Shown here in pieces: positions 55,324 to 64,000 of a stretch of DNA of 64,000 nucleotides. Both the position numbers and the translations under genes were made by a program. The notes under the pieces are model-generated. The model did no database searches. It was not told the DNA's origin and saw only the letters and a list, made by a program, of their open reading frames with translations. How positions within the stretch are numbered: the first letter of the stretch is position 1; the number at the start of each line of letters is the position of its first letter. Origin of the DNA: an uncultured Chitinophaga sp. (GTDB taxonomy: Bacteria > Bacteroidota > Bacteroidia > Cytophagales > Cyclobacteriaceae); contig CABHOK010000014.1 in the NCBI GenBank assembly GCA_902168205.1, forward strand, positions 496,001 to 560,000, read 5' to 3'.

Positions 55324-58300
55324 GTGAAGCAGGTTAGAACATATTTTTTCCTACTTTCTTTTCTTCCGGCTCTGATTGTGTCGGCTCAAAAGAAATCTCA
55401 GACTTCCTCCATTCCGCTTAATTTTCCTGACAGCGTAAGAATTGTTCTGGAAAATACCCGGAACGTTGATGCTACAGTCGTGGGTACCAGTTTTGCATCC
55501 GCATGGTCAAGCCTCGGTGCAGATCAACAATTAATTATACAACAGCAGCTTCGGAAGATGAAGAAGAAAAAACTTCCGCTCAAGCCTGCACTCATCAATT
55601 ACTTTGGTGCTATTGCAAACGCAGTAACCGTTGAACGTGCTGATGCATCCAAGCTCTCCGGGTTCTTCACCGTTGTCGGGCAGGTGATTGATAATGAAAC
55701 TACGCCACGCATTCTCAATTTCTTGCAAGGAAGTCGTACGTTCTTTGAACATCACGCACTGCACTATGAAAAATCCTATAGGCTGTACGCCAGAGATGAC
55801 GACTATACATTTGATTATATAGCTCCGGCACCGTCATTCGATATGAATGACACCACATCGACTCCCACAACAGACCAGCAGGATTATACCGAATCAACAC
55901 CAACGAACGACTACAACGATCAACCTGTTGATTCTATTTTTACAGAAGTACCATTGTGGATGAATCCGCCTCCTCAACCTGTTGTAGAAGGTCCGGTAAT
56001 TCGTTTCAACCGCGTCACGCTAAACTTTGTAACAAAATACGACTCGGCATTTCTGAAAAACACAAAAGGGTCGCTTTCACTACGCGATAATACTTTTGTT
56101 GGTAAAGACGGAACGTTCGACTGGTCTTCGGCCCTGCTCAGTCCCGACAGTGTATACTGCAATTTTACAGACTATAATTTCAAGGTCAATAAAGCCGAAC
56201 TCAAAGCCGATCTTGTAAAACTTAATTATACCGGCAAAACACCCGGTTTGATTCCCGGAACATTTGAATTCAAATCGCAGACACGCAAAGATTCAGTTGC
56301 ATCCACCTATCCTCGATTCAAATCCTTTCAAAGTACATTGCCCATACAAGGTATAGGCGATGAAAATGTAAAATACTACGGAGGCTTCACACTTACCGGC
56401 AGGAAAATTACCGGAAGTTCCGTGGGAGGAAATCCTTCAACTGTAGAAGTATATCACAATGGAGAAATGAAGGCCAAGGTGCTGTCGCCCGACTTTGAGT
56501 TTTCAGATTCCACTATATTCTCCCGTAAAGCACGCATCTCGCTGGTCGATAAAGGCGATTCTATAACACACCCGGCCGTGCGCATGCGCTATACCTTTGG
56601 TAAAGACAGTCTTCAAAAAATATACGTGCAGAAGGAAAGAGGTTTACTAATGCACACGCCATATTCTTCAACGTTCTTTAATGTAGATTTCTCCACCGAT
56701 GTGATTCAATGGAATTTGTTTGCCGACAGTCTGGATATGCGCACGGATGGGGGAAGAAACACGATACCAATGATCATCGAGTCGGTTGACTATTACGATC
56801 CGGAAGATTTCAGGTTATTAAAAGGCGAAGGATTCTCCTTCCATCCGCTGGCGTTGGTAGTGAGATATTGTATGAAGAACAAAACGCGAGATTTCTATTC
56901 AGGCGATCTCGTGCAGTTTTCAGGTAAAGAAGTAAAAGATATTAAAGCCGCTATAGATTTTTTGAATGAGAAAGGCTTGGTCACTTACAATCCGAAAACA
57001 GATATAGTACATGTAAAAGAAAAGGCAGTTGTGATCTATAAAGCTCATTTAGGAGAAATGGATTATGATAACCTCAAGATCCATTCAGTTATTGATAGTA
57101 CAGCCAATGCTTCCGTTAATTTCAGCAAAGGCTATATGACAGTGCGTGGTGTAGATGAATTTAAAGTGAGTGACTCGCTTAACGTTCGCATTAAACCGGA
57201 TAGTAACGTAATTACACTGCTCAAGAATCGCGACATTAAATTCGATGGAACAATCAATGCCGGTAACTTCGAAATAAGCGGCAAAGGATTTACACTTAAG
57301 TACGATAGCTTCTATATAAACCTGACGCGCATCGACTCCATTAACTTCTACGTAACGGAAAAAAATGCGAAAGGACAGAGCATACGCAGAAAACTGAACA
57401 ACAACATGGTGGGGGCCGACTCTACGGCAGCTGCAGTGGGTGGCTTGGCCAGCACGAGTCAGAAGTCTGGTACGCTCTTCATCAGTAAAGCCGGTAATAA
57501 ATCAGGAAAGAAAAAAATACCCAACTTCCCACGACTCGATGCCAGTGGTGGTGGTGTAATTTACTTCGACAGGCCGGAAGTACTCGGAGGTGTATACGAT
57601 CGATCGATGTTCTTTGTGGTGCCACCTTTTAAACTCGACAGCTTGAACGATGCGGACCCTGCCTCAATTAACTTCGATGGTACATTTGTTTCGAGTGGTA
57701 TGTTCCCGAACTTCAAAGAGAAGCTTCACTCGAAGCCTGATAAGTCTCTTGGTTTTGAGCACAACATTCCGAAGGCTGGTTATCAACTCTATAACGGTGA
57801 AGCTAAAATGCGAGGAGGACTGAACATGGATAACCACGGACTTCGTGGTGCCGGTCAGATCGATTACCTCGCAGCAACGATTCGCTCTTACGATTTTCTT
57901 TTCTATCCGGATTCTGTGATCACGCGCGGTAATCGTGCCACCATCGCAGAAAAACAATTTGGTGCTGTTATGTTCCCGCAGGCTTCGCTGCCTGACTTTG
58001 AAATGAAGTGGTATCCTAAGCAGGATAAAATGCGGATCAAGAACATGAAAGCTCCTTTCAACTTCTACGATTCAACCGCGCAAATGCAGGGAACACTTAC
58101 CATTTCAAAAGAAGGTGTTGCCGGTATGGGTAAACTTGAAACACGAGGCAGCGAGTTGATTTCGCGTAACATGAATTTTACCGCGAACGATTTTAGCGCC
58201 AGACACGCTCGCTTCAAAGTAAAATCAGAAGATCCGAACAAGCCGCTGTTGTATGGGGTGGATATTCGTATGAAGTTTAATCTGAAGGAGAACTATGCGG

Positions 58301-60105
58301 ATATTAGCCCAGAAGTAGCCGGTATAGCAGCGATTGAATTCCCGTATGCGCAGTTCAAAACATCTATACCTGAAATGCGCTGGGATCTGAAAGCAGAGAA
58401 GATCACCATGAAGAAGGATCCGAACACTCCGCTGGAAGATTCATATTTCTATACCACGCGAAAAGAACTCGACTCACTGAACTTCCTTGCAGAGAAAGCA
58501 GAATATAATTTGAAAACGCAGGAGCTCAAAGTGAGCGGTATACCATATATCATTGTGGCCGATGCTAAAATTACGCCTGAAAATAACGAGGTATTGATTC
58601 TCGAGAATGCCAAGATCGGTACACTTAAAAACACCACCATCATTCTTGATACCTTGAATGCGTACCACCGACTTACAGAAGGTGTGGTGGATATAATTTC
58701 GCGTAAGCAATTCAGCGGTTACGCTACATACCAGTATGTAAACTTTTTACAGGATACGTTTGCCATCAAAATGACCGACTTCCATTTGGAAGATATAGCA
58801 CAGGAAGAAGTGTCGCGCAAGAAGAGAAAGACGGTGGCTACACAACAAACTGTAGCTACCGGTTCGGTTACCGATAAGGAAAAGCTTGTACTCGGGGCTG
58901 GTATGTATTATAAAGGCGACATGACGATGTACGCTACACGCCCAGCGTTACAGCTTACCGGCTTTGTGAAGCTCGACATCCGCAAGATCAAAAACTATAA
59001 TACGTGGATCCAATATACTCAGACCGGTGATGAAACAGATGTACATATAGATTTTGATAACGCTATAACGGAAGGAGGAAACCGGGTTAATGCAGGTCTG
59101 CATTTCTCTACCGACAATGAATTATATATCACCTTCATTAACGATAAGAAAATGGAGGAGGATGAAAACTTTTTCGAACCAAGTGGCTCGCTGCACTACG
59201 ATACAGCGACACAGGAATTTAAAATTGAAAGCCTTGCGAAAGCAGCAGGAAATTCTCTCTCGGGAAAAGTATTCGCCTATAATGATGAAACATTGTCTGT
59301 GCGCTTCGAAGGTCCTGTGAAATTATTCAGCGGCTCGAAAGATTTTAATATTACCTCTACCGCGATCGGCCAGGGTAACATGACCAACAACGATATCCGG
59401 ATGAATTCATTCATCATGGTTGATTCAAACGTACCGGTTACTGCTTTTGATTTGATGGCGCGACAGATACAGGATGTTATCAAGAACGAAGGTGCAGATG
59501 AAGGTCTTGGTGATCAGACCGAGTTGCTTTATAAGATAGCAGACATCGTTGGCGAGCGCATGGCTAAAGATTACGAACAGAAAAGCCTGCAAGGATATGT
59601 TTCTTTAGGAACGTTGACACCTCTTGCCAAGCCACTCGTATTCTCAAACGTAAACCTGAAATGGTCGCAAAAACAGAAAGCATTCTATAGCGAAGGCACG
59701 CTTGGTATGTCAAACATTGGCCGTCAGGATATCAACGGTGCGTTTGAAGGTTTTATGGAAGTGAAGAAAACAGAAGATGGCGGCCCTGTATTTCACGTGT
59801 TCATAAAGGCTTCGCCTGAAGCCTGGTATTACTTTGGCTTTGAAGACAATCGTTTAATGGTGCATTCATCCAATGGAGACTTCAATACCATTATTGCCAA
59901 GAAGAGCAACGCTGGTAAAGCGAAGGTTGGCGAAGTTGCATTTATACCCGGCAGTGATGATGAAACGCTTTCATTCATTAACCGCTTCCGTCAGCAATAC
60001 TATGGTATTGACATTCCGTATAGTCTGAGTGATGGATCTTCTGCAGCGAAGAAGAAAGAAGAAGCAAAAGAAGAGGCACCGAAGAAAGAAGACGATGGAT
60101 TTTGA
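55324..60105 (+). CDS. Very large secreted protein, function unknown
   Basis: 1593 residues from a GTG at 55324 directly before the signal peptide (ends VSAQ). After a short helical region and a Thr/Asp-rich linker (about 180-205), nearly the whole protein is predicted beta strand, with recurrent short phrases such as SGTLFISKAGNKSG, GGGVIYFDRPEVLGG and ARHARFKVKSEDP, and a Lys/Glu-rich tail at about 1575-1593. I recall similar large proteins as conserved hypotheticals in this phylum, and the repeated beta sheets recall AsmA/TamB or LptD-type lipid-handling proteins, but no domain is certain. Probably periplasmic or outer-membrane. It forms a single transcript. Confidence 0.75.
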   Translation: MKQVRTYFFLLSFLPALIVSAQKKSQTSSIPLNFPDSVRIVLENTRNVDATVVGTSFASAWSSLGADQQLIIQQQLRKMKKKKLPLKPALINYFGAIANAVTVERADASKLSGFFTVVGQVIDNETTPRILNFLQGSRTFFEHHALHYEKSYRLYARDDDYTFDYIAPAPSFDMNDTTSTPTTDQQDYTESTPTNDYNDQPVDSIFTEVPLWMNPPPQPVVEGPVIRFNRVTLNFVTKYDSAFLKNTKGSLSLRDNTFVGKDGTFDWSSALLSPDSVYCNFTDYNFKVNKAELKADLVKLNYTGKTPGLIPGTFEFKSQTRKDSVASTYPRFKSFQSTLPIQGIGDENVKYYGGFTLTGRKITGSSVGGNPSTVEVYHNGEMKAKVLSPDFEFSDSTIFSRKARISLVDKGDSITHPAVRMRYTFGKDSLQKIYVQKERGLLMHTPYSSTFFNVDFSTDVIQWNLFADSLDMRTDGGRNTIPMIIESVDYYDPEDFRLLKGEGFSFHPLALVVRYCMKNKTRDFYSGDLVQFSGKEVKDIKAAIDFLNEKGLVTYNPKTDIVHVKEKAVVIYKAHLGEMDYDNLKIHSVIDSTANASVNFSKGYMTVRGVDEFKVSDSLNVRIKPDSNVITLLKNRDIKFDGTINAGNFEISGKGFTLKYDSFYINLTRIDSINFYVTEKNAKGQSIRRKLNNNMVGADSTAAAVGGLASTSQKSGTLFISKAGNKSGKKKIPNFPRLDASGGGVIYFDRPEVLGGVYDRSMFFVVPPFKLDSLNDADPASINFDGTFVSSGMFPNFKEKLHSKPDKSLGFEHNIPKAGYQLYNGEAKMRGGLNMDNHGLRGAGQIDYLAATIRSYDFLFYPDSVITRGNRATIAEKQFGAVMFPQASLPDFEMKWYPKQDKMRIKNMKAPFNFYDSTAQMQGTLTISKEGVAGMGKLETRGSELISRNMNFTANDFSARHARFKVKSEDPNKPLLYGVDIRMKFNLKENYADISPEVAGIAAIEFPYAQFKTSIPEMRWDLKAEKITMKKDPNTPLEDSYFYTTRKELDSLNFLAEKAEYNLKTQELKVSGIPYIIVADAKITPENNEVLILENAKIGTLKNTTIILDTLNAYHRLTEGVVDIISRKQFSGYATYQYVNFLQDTFAIKMTDFHLEDIAQEEVSRKKRKTVATQQTVATGSVTDKEKLVLGAGMYYKGDMTMYATRPALQLTGFVKLDIRKIKNYNTWIQYTQTGDETDVHIDFDNAITEGGNRVNAGLHFSTDNELYITFINDKKMEEDENFFEPSGSLHYDTATQEFKIESLAKAAGNSLSGKVFAYNDETLSVRFEGPVKLFSGSKDFNITSTAIGQGNMTNNDIRMNSFIMVDSNVPVTAFDLMARQIQDVIKNEGADEGLGDQTELLYKIADIVGERMAKDYEQKSLQGYVSLGTLTPLAKPLVFSNVNLKWSQKQKAFYSEGTLGMSNIGRQDINGAFEGFMEVKKTEDGGPVFHVFIKASPEAWYYFGFEDNRLMVHSSNGDFNTIIAKKSNAGKAKVGEVAFIPGSDDETLSFINRFRQQYYGIDIPYSLSDGSSAAKKKEEAKEEAPKKEDDGF

Positions 60106-60187
60106 TCCATATAGACACCACGTTGTAGCCTACCAATACTGACCCGAACAGGAGAGTTTTATTCTGATTATTCAATAACTTTCAAGT

Positions 60188-61195
60188 ATGACGAAGTTAT
60201 TGTGTGCATGCGTGTTCTTCTATGGCGTTGCCGTACAGGCGCAGTCGGTTGATGTTACGCAGCGGGCAAATGATTTTCTATTAACGCTGTCACCTGCGCT
60301 AAAGAGTAAAGTGCAGTATATCTGGGACAATGACGAGCGTCACAACTGGCACTTCGTTCCGAAAGACAGAAATGGTATATCTCTGCATGATCTCAGTGAG
60401 AAACAACGAGCAGCAGCTTTCGCGTTGTTAAAAGCATCGCTAAGCAATCAGGGTTATCAAAAAGCAACCGGTATACTGGCTCTTGAAAAAATTCTGCAAC
60501 AGGTTGAAGGTCGCGATGACAACGACTCGTACCGCGATCCGCTTAATTACTACTTCACTATATTTGGAACTCCTGCCGCTGATAAACTCTGGGGATGGCG
60601 CCTCGAAGGCCATCACCTTTCGCTTAACTTTTCAACAGCCCATGGTATAATTGAATCGTCAACGCCATCGTTCTGGGGAAGTAATCCCGCGGTAGTGCCT
60701 TCGGGAAATGAACGTGGTAAGAAAACGTTGAAAGATGAAATGGACCTTGGTTTTGCGTTGATCAACGCTTTGAACGAACAACAACTCGCGAAAGCCCGAT
60801 TTTCAGAAACAGCACTTCATGAAATTGTATCGTATAACAAACAACAGGCAGAACTTCTAACACCGGCAGGTATACTCTATAAAGATCTGACGCCAGAACA
60901 GCAACAACTGTTTATGAAGCTGTTGAACGCCTATGTTAAAAACTATGAGTTTGGTTTCGCGGAGAAACTTATGGAGAAGATTAAAAAGGCGGGTATTGAT
61001 AAATTAAGCTTTGCCTGGGCGGGTGCATTAAAGCCGGGCGCGGGTCACTACTATCGCATACAAGGGCCGATGCTGTTGATTGAATATGATAACACACAGA
61101 ATAATGCAAACCATATTCACTCCGTTGTGCGCGATCTTACCAACGATTTTGCCGGAGACATTTTGCGCGAGCACTATCAGAAAGAACACAACTGA
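60188..61195 (+). CDS. DUF3500 domain protein
   Basis: 335 residues. Signal peptide ends VQAQ; DUF3500 core with the motifs DNDERHNWHFVPKDRNG, YYFTIFGTPAADKLWGWRLEGHHLSLNFS and FAWAGALKPGAGHYYRIQGPMLLIEYDNTQNNANHIHSVVRD, the last including conserved His residues. The family is found in bacteria and some eukaryotes and is uncharacterised, sometimes linked to heme or extracellular metabolism. Secreted. It follows the large protein by 82 bases. Confidence 0.86.
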   Translation: MTKLLCACVFFYGVAVQAQSVDVTQRANDFLLTLSPALKSKVQYIWDNDERHNWHFVPKDRNGISLHDLSEKQRAAAFALLKASLSNQGYQKATGILALEKILQQVEGRDDNDSYRDPLNYYFTIFGTPAADKLWGWRLEGHHLSLNFSTAHGIIESSTPSFWGSNPAVVPSGNERGKKTLKDEMDLGFALINALNEQQLAKARFSETALHEIVSYNKQQAELLTPAGILYKDLTPEQQQLFMKLLNAYVKNYEFGFAEKLMEKIKKAGIDKLSFAWAGALKPGAGHYYRIQGPMLLIEYDNTQNNANHIHSVVRDLTNDFAGDILREHYQKEHN

Positions 61196-61219
61196 TCTAC
61201 ACTTCGCTATATTCTACAG

Positions 61220-61702
61220 TTACAGTTGAAGTAAATAAAAGCGATCGCATGCAAAGTGCCCGGTATTCCCCAGCGGACCATCTATTTTTTCGAAGCCTGC
61301 TTTTTCGTAAAGCTTCATTGCCTTGTTCATGGTGTTGAATGTTTCAAGGTAACAGAAGCGATATCTCTTTGCTTTCGCGGCTTGCAGGCATGCTTCCAAT
61401 ACTTTTTGTCCTAAGCCTAAACCGCGTGCTTCGGGTAGAAAGTACATTTTCTTCAATTCACAATAATCCGTATCACCGCCTGCTAACGGTCCTATACCTC
61501 CGCCACCCATTACTTTTCCCTCGGCTTCACAAACGAAGTATGCTGTGCCTGGTGAAGTATAGGCTGTATACATATCGTCTACTTCGCGATCGTGTATAGC
61601 GAAGCCAGCACCTCCCGCACCAAACTCAGGCATAACAGTTCTTATAACATGGGCTACAACAGTAGCATCGGAAGGTTGTATCGGTCTGATCTCAACTGTC
61701 AT
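61220..61702 (-). CDS. GNAT family N-acetyltransferase
   Basis: 160 residues with the acetyl-CoA-binding motif LPEARGLGLGQKVLEACLQAAK near 90 and a preceding GGGGIGPLAGG beta bulge. Substrate unknown. It starts 13 bases downstream of hutF on the same strand, so may share the transcript of hutF-hutG. Confidence 0.9.
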   Translation of the reverse strand: MTVEIRPIQPSDATVVAHVIRTVMPEFGAGGAGFAIHDREVDDMYTAYTSPGTAYFVCEAEGKVMGGGGIGPLAGGDTDYCELKKMYFLPEARGLGLGQKVLEACLQAAKAKRYRFCYLETFNTMNKAMKLYEKAGFEKIDGPLGNTGHFACDRFYLLQL

Positions 61703-61715
61703 TTCAAAATATAGT

Positions 61716-63086
61716 TTATGCGTGGAGGCGTTTCTGTGCAGCTAGAAAAGCTGCGGTAATTTTCTCCGATCGCAAATGAACCTGATTTTTTACAATCCAC
61801 TTTCCATCCACAATTGTTCCCAGCACGTCACTCGAATCAGAAGTATAAAGAATAACCGAAAGTATATCGGCTATAGATGCCTGTGCCAGCAAAGGTGACT
61901 TGGCGTTGTATATAACAGCATCAAACGATTCTCCGATACCAAAATATTTCCGGTTGAGATTACCCATGGCGGCTTTGCCTGACTGCAATGTCTTTTCGGT
62001 TAACAGGCGAGCACCATCATCAAATGTATTTCGTTTGTGTGTGGTAAAGCGTTGTGCATAATCGAGCCAGCGAAGATCTTCCAATGGATTAAGGCTGATA
62101 TGACTATCTGTACCGATAGACCACGAGCCGCTATAAGAAGCATATTCAGTTAATCGAAATATACCATCACCAAGATTACCTTCCGTGCCGGGGCAAAGTA
62201 CAGCATGCGCTTTACTTTGTGCCAATCGTTTTACTTCCTCATCATTCATGTGGGTGCAATGAACGATGTGAAAACGTGAGTCCACCGGCAAATTATTCAA
62301 CAGCCACTCAATAGGACGTTGTTTGAGATGGGCGACACAGTCTTCAACTTCTTTCAGTTGTTCGGCTGCATGCAGGTGGAAAGGTATATTTCGCGGACCG
62401 TTCGTAAATGTTGATACTATATCTTTTGAATCGACCGCCCGCAACGAGTGTACACTAAAGCCGAGCGAAGCATGTGCATGGTTCGATACAATGGTAGCAC
62501 TATCGTCCAGTAAATGAAAATATTCATTCGCGGTGTTGGATATAAACCTGCGCTGACGAGGCTGTGGATCTTTTCCAAAACCACCTTTCTGATAAAACAC
62601 CGGTATCAGTGTAATTTTTATGCCGGCTGTTTTGGCGGCAGCAACCAATCGCTCCCCCATCTCCGCCAGGTTTGCATAGGGCTTGCCGTCTTTATCGTGA
62701 TGCAGGTAATGAAACTCTGCTACGTGCGTATAGCCCTTCCGTAACATTTCGGCATATAGCATGGCCGCGACTTTTTCAACCTGGTCGGGATCAAGGCTCA
62801 GGGCACAATGATACATCGCTTCGCGCCAGCTCCAGAAATCATCGCTTGAGCCGGGTGCGTGCCGTTCAGCCATACCGGCCATCGCATATTGAAATGCATG
62901 CGAGTGCGCGTTCTGAAAACCCGGTATAGCAAAACCATTAACAGCTTCTATCGATACCGGCTGTGTCGGCTTTTGATCGGCTATATATTGAACAATTCCC
63001 TTTTCATCCACCCCTATATAGGCAGGCGCCATCCATCCATCGTTCAGCAATAAACCTTTGAACTGGAAATATTTTACCGTACTCAT
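61716..63086 (-). CDS. hutF: Formimidoylglutamate deiminase
   Basis: 456 residues from ATG at 63086 (MSTVKYFQFKGLLL); an upstream TTG would overlap the hutG end. Amidohydrolase fold with metal-ligand motif GFQNAHSHAFQYAMAGMAE (HxH), the HLHAAEQLKEVED block, HCTHMND and GTDSHISLNPLEDLRW, all HutF features. Converts N-formimidoyl-L-glutamate to N-formyl-L-glutamate and ammonia in the five-step histidine degradation route. hutG is one base upstream. Confidence 0.92.
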   Translation of the reverse strand: MSTVKYFQFKGLLLNDGWMAPAYIGVDEKGIVQYIADQKPTQPVSIEAVNGFAIPGFQNAHSHAFQYAMAGMAERHAPGSSDDFWSWREAMYHCALSLDPDQVEKVAAMLYAEMLRKGYTHVAEFHYLHHDKDGKPYANLAEMGERLVAAAKTAGIKITLIPVFYQKGGFGKDPQPRQRRFISNTANEYFHLLDDSATIVSNHAHASLGFSVHSLRAVDSKDIVSTFTNGPRNIPFHLHAAEQLKEVEDCVAHLKQRPIEWLLNNLPVDSRFHIVHCTHMNDEEVKRLAQSKAHAVLCPGTEGNLGDGIFRLTEYASYSGSWSIGTDSHISLNPLEDLRWLDYAQRFTTHKRNTFDDGARLLTEKTLQSGKAAMGNLNRKYFGIGESFDAVIYNAKSPLLAQASIADILSVILYTSDSSDVLGTIVDGKWIVKNQVHLRSEKITAAFLAAQKRLHA

Positions 63087-63087
63087 A

Positions 63088-63888
63088 CTAGCGTAGTAGT
63101 TCAATCAGTTGCCGGAAATTTTCTTGCAGCAATTGCCGCATGTGCCGTGCACGCTCTTCGTGGTAATTTACTTCGGCATCGTCCATATAGTGTACCTTCG
63201 GCATTTCGAGTTGAAGGGCGTGTTGATCTTCAGAAGGCTTGCCAAAGGAACGCGTGATGGCGCCCCCCTTAAACGGATGGTTATGACTCAATGAATATTT
63301 ATCGGATGATAAAGTCTTGAGTGTTGATTGAATGAATTCTGCACCCGCAGCTTTTCCATCGGTATCACCGAGAATGAGATCTGGAAATTTTTCTCTTTGT
63401 ATAGTTGGTACGATTTGCCGGATCGAGTGGCAATCCCATAACAATACCTTTCCGAATTTTGACTTGAGATCGTTGAGAAGCTCCTGTACTTTGACGTGAT
63501 AAGGTTTATAGTATAGTGTATATCGTCTTTTAACTTCTTCATCCGCCACTGTACTGCGCTCATCTTTGTAAAGCGGATCGCCCAAAAACGTTGTTGATGG
63601 ACAAAGCGCTGTTATAATGCGTCCGTCACTATACAGCGGCTTACTTTCCGGATCCCGATTCAGATCGATGACCCAGCGACTATATACTGCCGTGATCATC
63701 GTCATGCCCATGGAAGGTGCAAAGTCATAAAGCTTGTCTACAAACCAATCCGTATCATCGGGCGCTTGTGCCAGGGATGATTTATACTCATCACGTATAT
63801 CATCCGGAAAAGAAATACCACAGTGCGGCACACTTACCACGATGGGCACTGTTGATGCTGTAGGACTATAGATCTTAAAAGGACTCAC
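63088..63888 (-). CDS. hutG: N-formylglutamate amidohydrolase
   Basis: 266 residues. FGase fold with VVSVPHCGISFPDDIR at the N-terminus, VIDLNRDPESKPLY, LLWDCHSIRQIVP and LILGDTDGKAAG. It releases formate and glutamate, completing the HutF route of histidine use. Directly upstream of hutF (one-base gap). hutH, hutU and hutI are outside the window, if present. Confidence 0.92.
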   Translation of the reverse strand: MSPFKIYSPTASTVPIVVSVPHCGISFPDDIRDEYKSSLAQAPDDTDWFVDKLYDFAPSMGMTMITAVYSRWVIDLNRDPESKPLYSDGRIITALCPSTTFLGDPLYKDERSTVADEEVKRRYTLYYKPYHVKVQELLNDLKSKFGKVLLWDCHSIRQIVPTIQREKFPDLILGDTDGKAAGAEFIQSTLKTLSSDKYSLSHNHPFKGGAITRSFGKPSEDQHALQLEMPKVHYMDDAEVNYHEERARHMRQLLQENFRQLIELLR

Positions 63889-63908
63889 ACTATATATATA
63901 TCAGATAA

Positions 63909-64000
63909 CTATTCGTCTCTTTTCTTTTTCTTCTTTTTCTTTTTGGGCTGTTCCTGTGTCAGTGCATCCTGTGCTTTTACAAGCTCTTCTGATTTTACTT
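63909..64000 (-). CDS. Partial gene, Lys-rich C-terminus
   Basis: The complement is open from the window edge to a TAG at 63909-63911 and codes about 30 residues: VKSEELVKAQDALTQEQP followed by a run of eight Lys and RDE. It is the last part of a gene that starts beyond the window. Too little remains for a function. Confidence 0.6.
   Translation of the reverse strand, partial: VKSEELVKAQDALTQEQPKKKKKKKKRDE

Noticed and set aside
1-64000. tRNA, rRNA, CRISPR arrays, insertion sequences, prophage.
   Set aside because: I looked for T-arm motifs, spaced direct repeats, and transposase, integrase and phage genes and saw none.

Overview
The window looks like chromosomal DNA of a Bacteroidota bacterium, most likely from the Cytophagia (Cytophagales); the genus is not resolved. 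Reasons: a type IX secretion C-terminal sorting tail (3-1790), the long Bacteroidota form of PurM, families largely confined to the phylum or common in it (DUF4175, DUF6263, DUF2911, DUF3857 proteins), Bacteroidota-type promoters (TTTG-N19-TAnnTTTG, seen cleanly upstream of metK), and little use of Shine-Dalgarno sequences. It is gene-dense housekeeping DNA with no rRNA, tRNA, CRISPR, transposon or prophage genes that I can see.

Layout. 1-1.8 kb: end of a secreted T9SS cargo protein. 1.9-17.3 kb, almost all on the minus strand: TPR protein, Ig-like lipoprotein, methyltransferase, mnmG, a cluster of three perfect ParB-binding parS palindromes at 8.5-8.6 kb, ybeY, an anti-sigma-type ATPase, a large DUF4175 membrane protein, an AhpD-like protein, comF (+) and an FtsX/MacB permease. 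17.4-34.6 kb, mostly plus: an ECF sigma factor with probable anti-sigma partner, a solute-binding protein, fumC, a collagen-like secreted protein, recJ, lptB, a GH3-family protein, three TPM-domain proteins, dinB, glyA, tatC and rpiB. 35-47 kb: purM, a HisA-fold protein lacking the usual catalytic Asp, a PorE-like propeller protein, a 40-residue membrane protein, LOG phosphoribohydrolase, an aspartyl protease, an FAD oxidoreductase, a Tat lipoprotein, a UbiA prenyltransferase and radA. 47-64 kb: a tandem pair of DUF3857 transglutaminase-like proteins (one apparently inactive), an SDR enzyme, an acyltransferase, metK with a textbook promoter, an RsmI-like methylase, a 1593-residue secreted protein of unknown function, a DUF3500 protein, a GNAT protein and hutF/hutG of histidine degradation, ending inside a further minus-strand gene.

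The strongest non-coding signal is the parS trio beside mnmG, together with two exact DnaA boxes at 1.85 and 3.79 kb: the window is probably close to the chromosomal partition and origin region. The best candidates for new biology are the HisA-fold protein next to purM, the 1593-residue protein, the DUF3857 active/inactive pair and the tandem TPM cluster. No defence system or biosynthetic island was found. Starts were moved from the longest reading frame where sequence argued for it (12963, 16915, 17417, 17977, 20258, 23285, 55017, 61716 genes).
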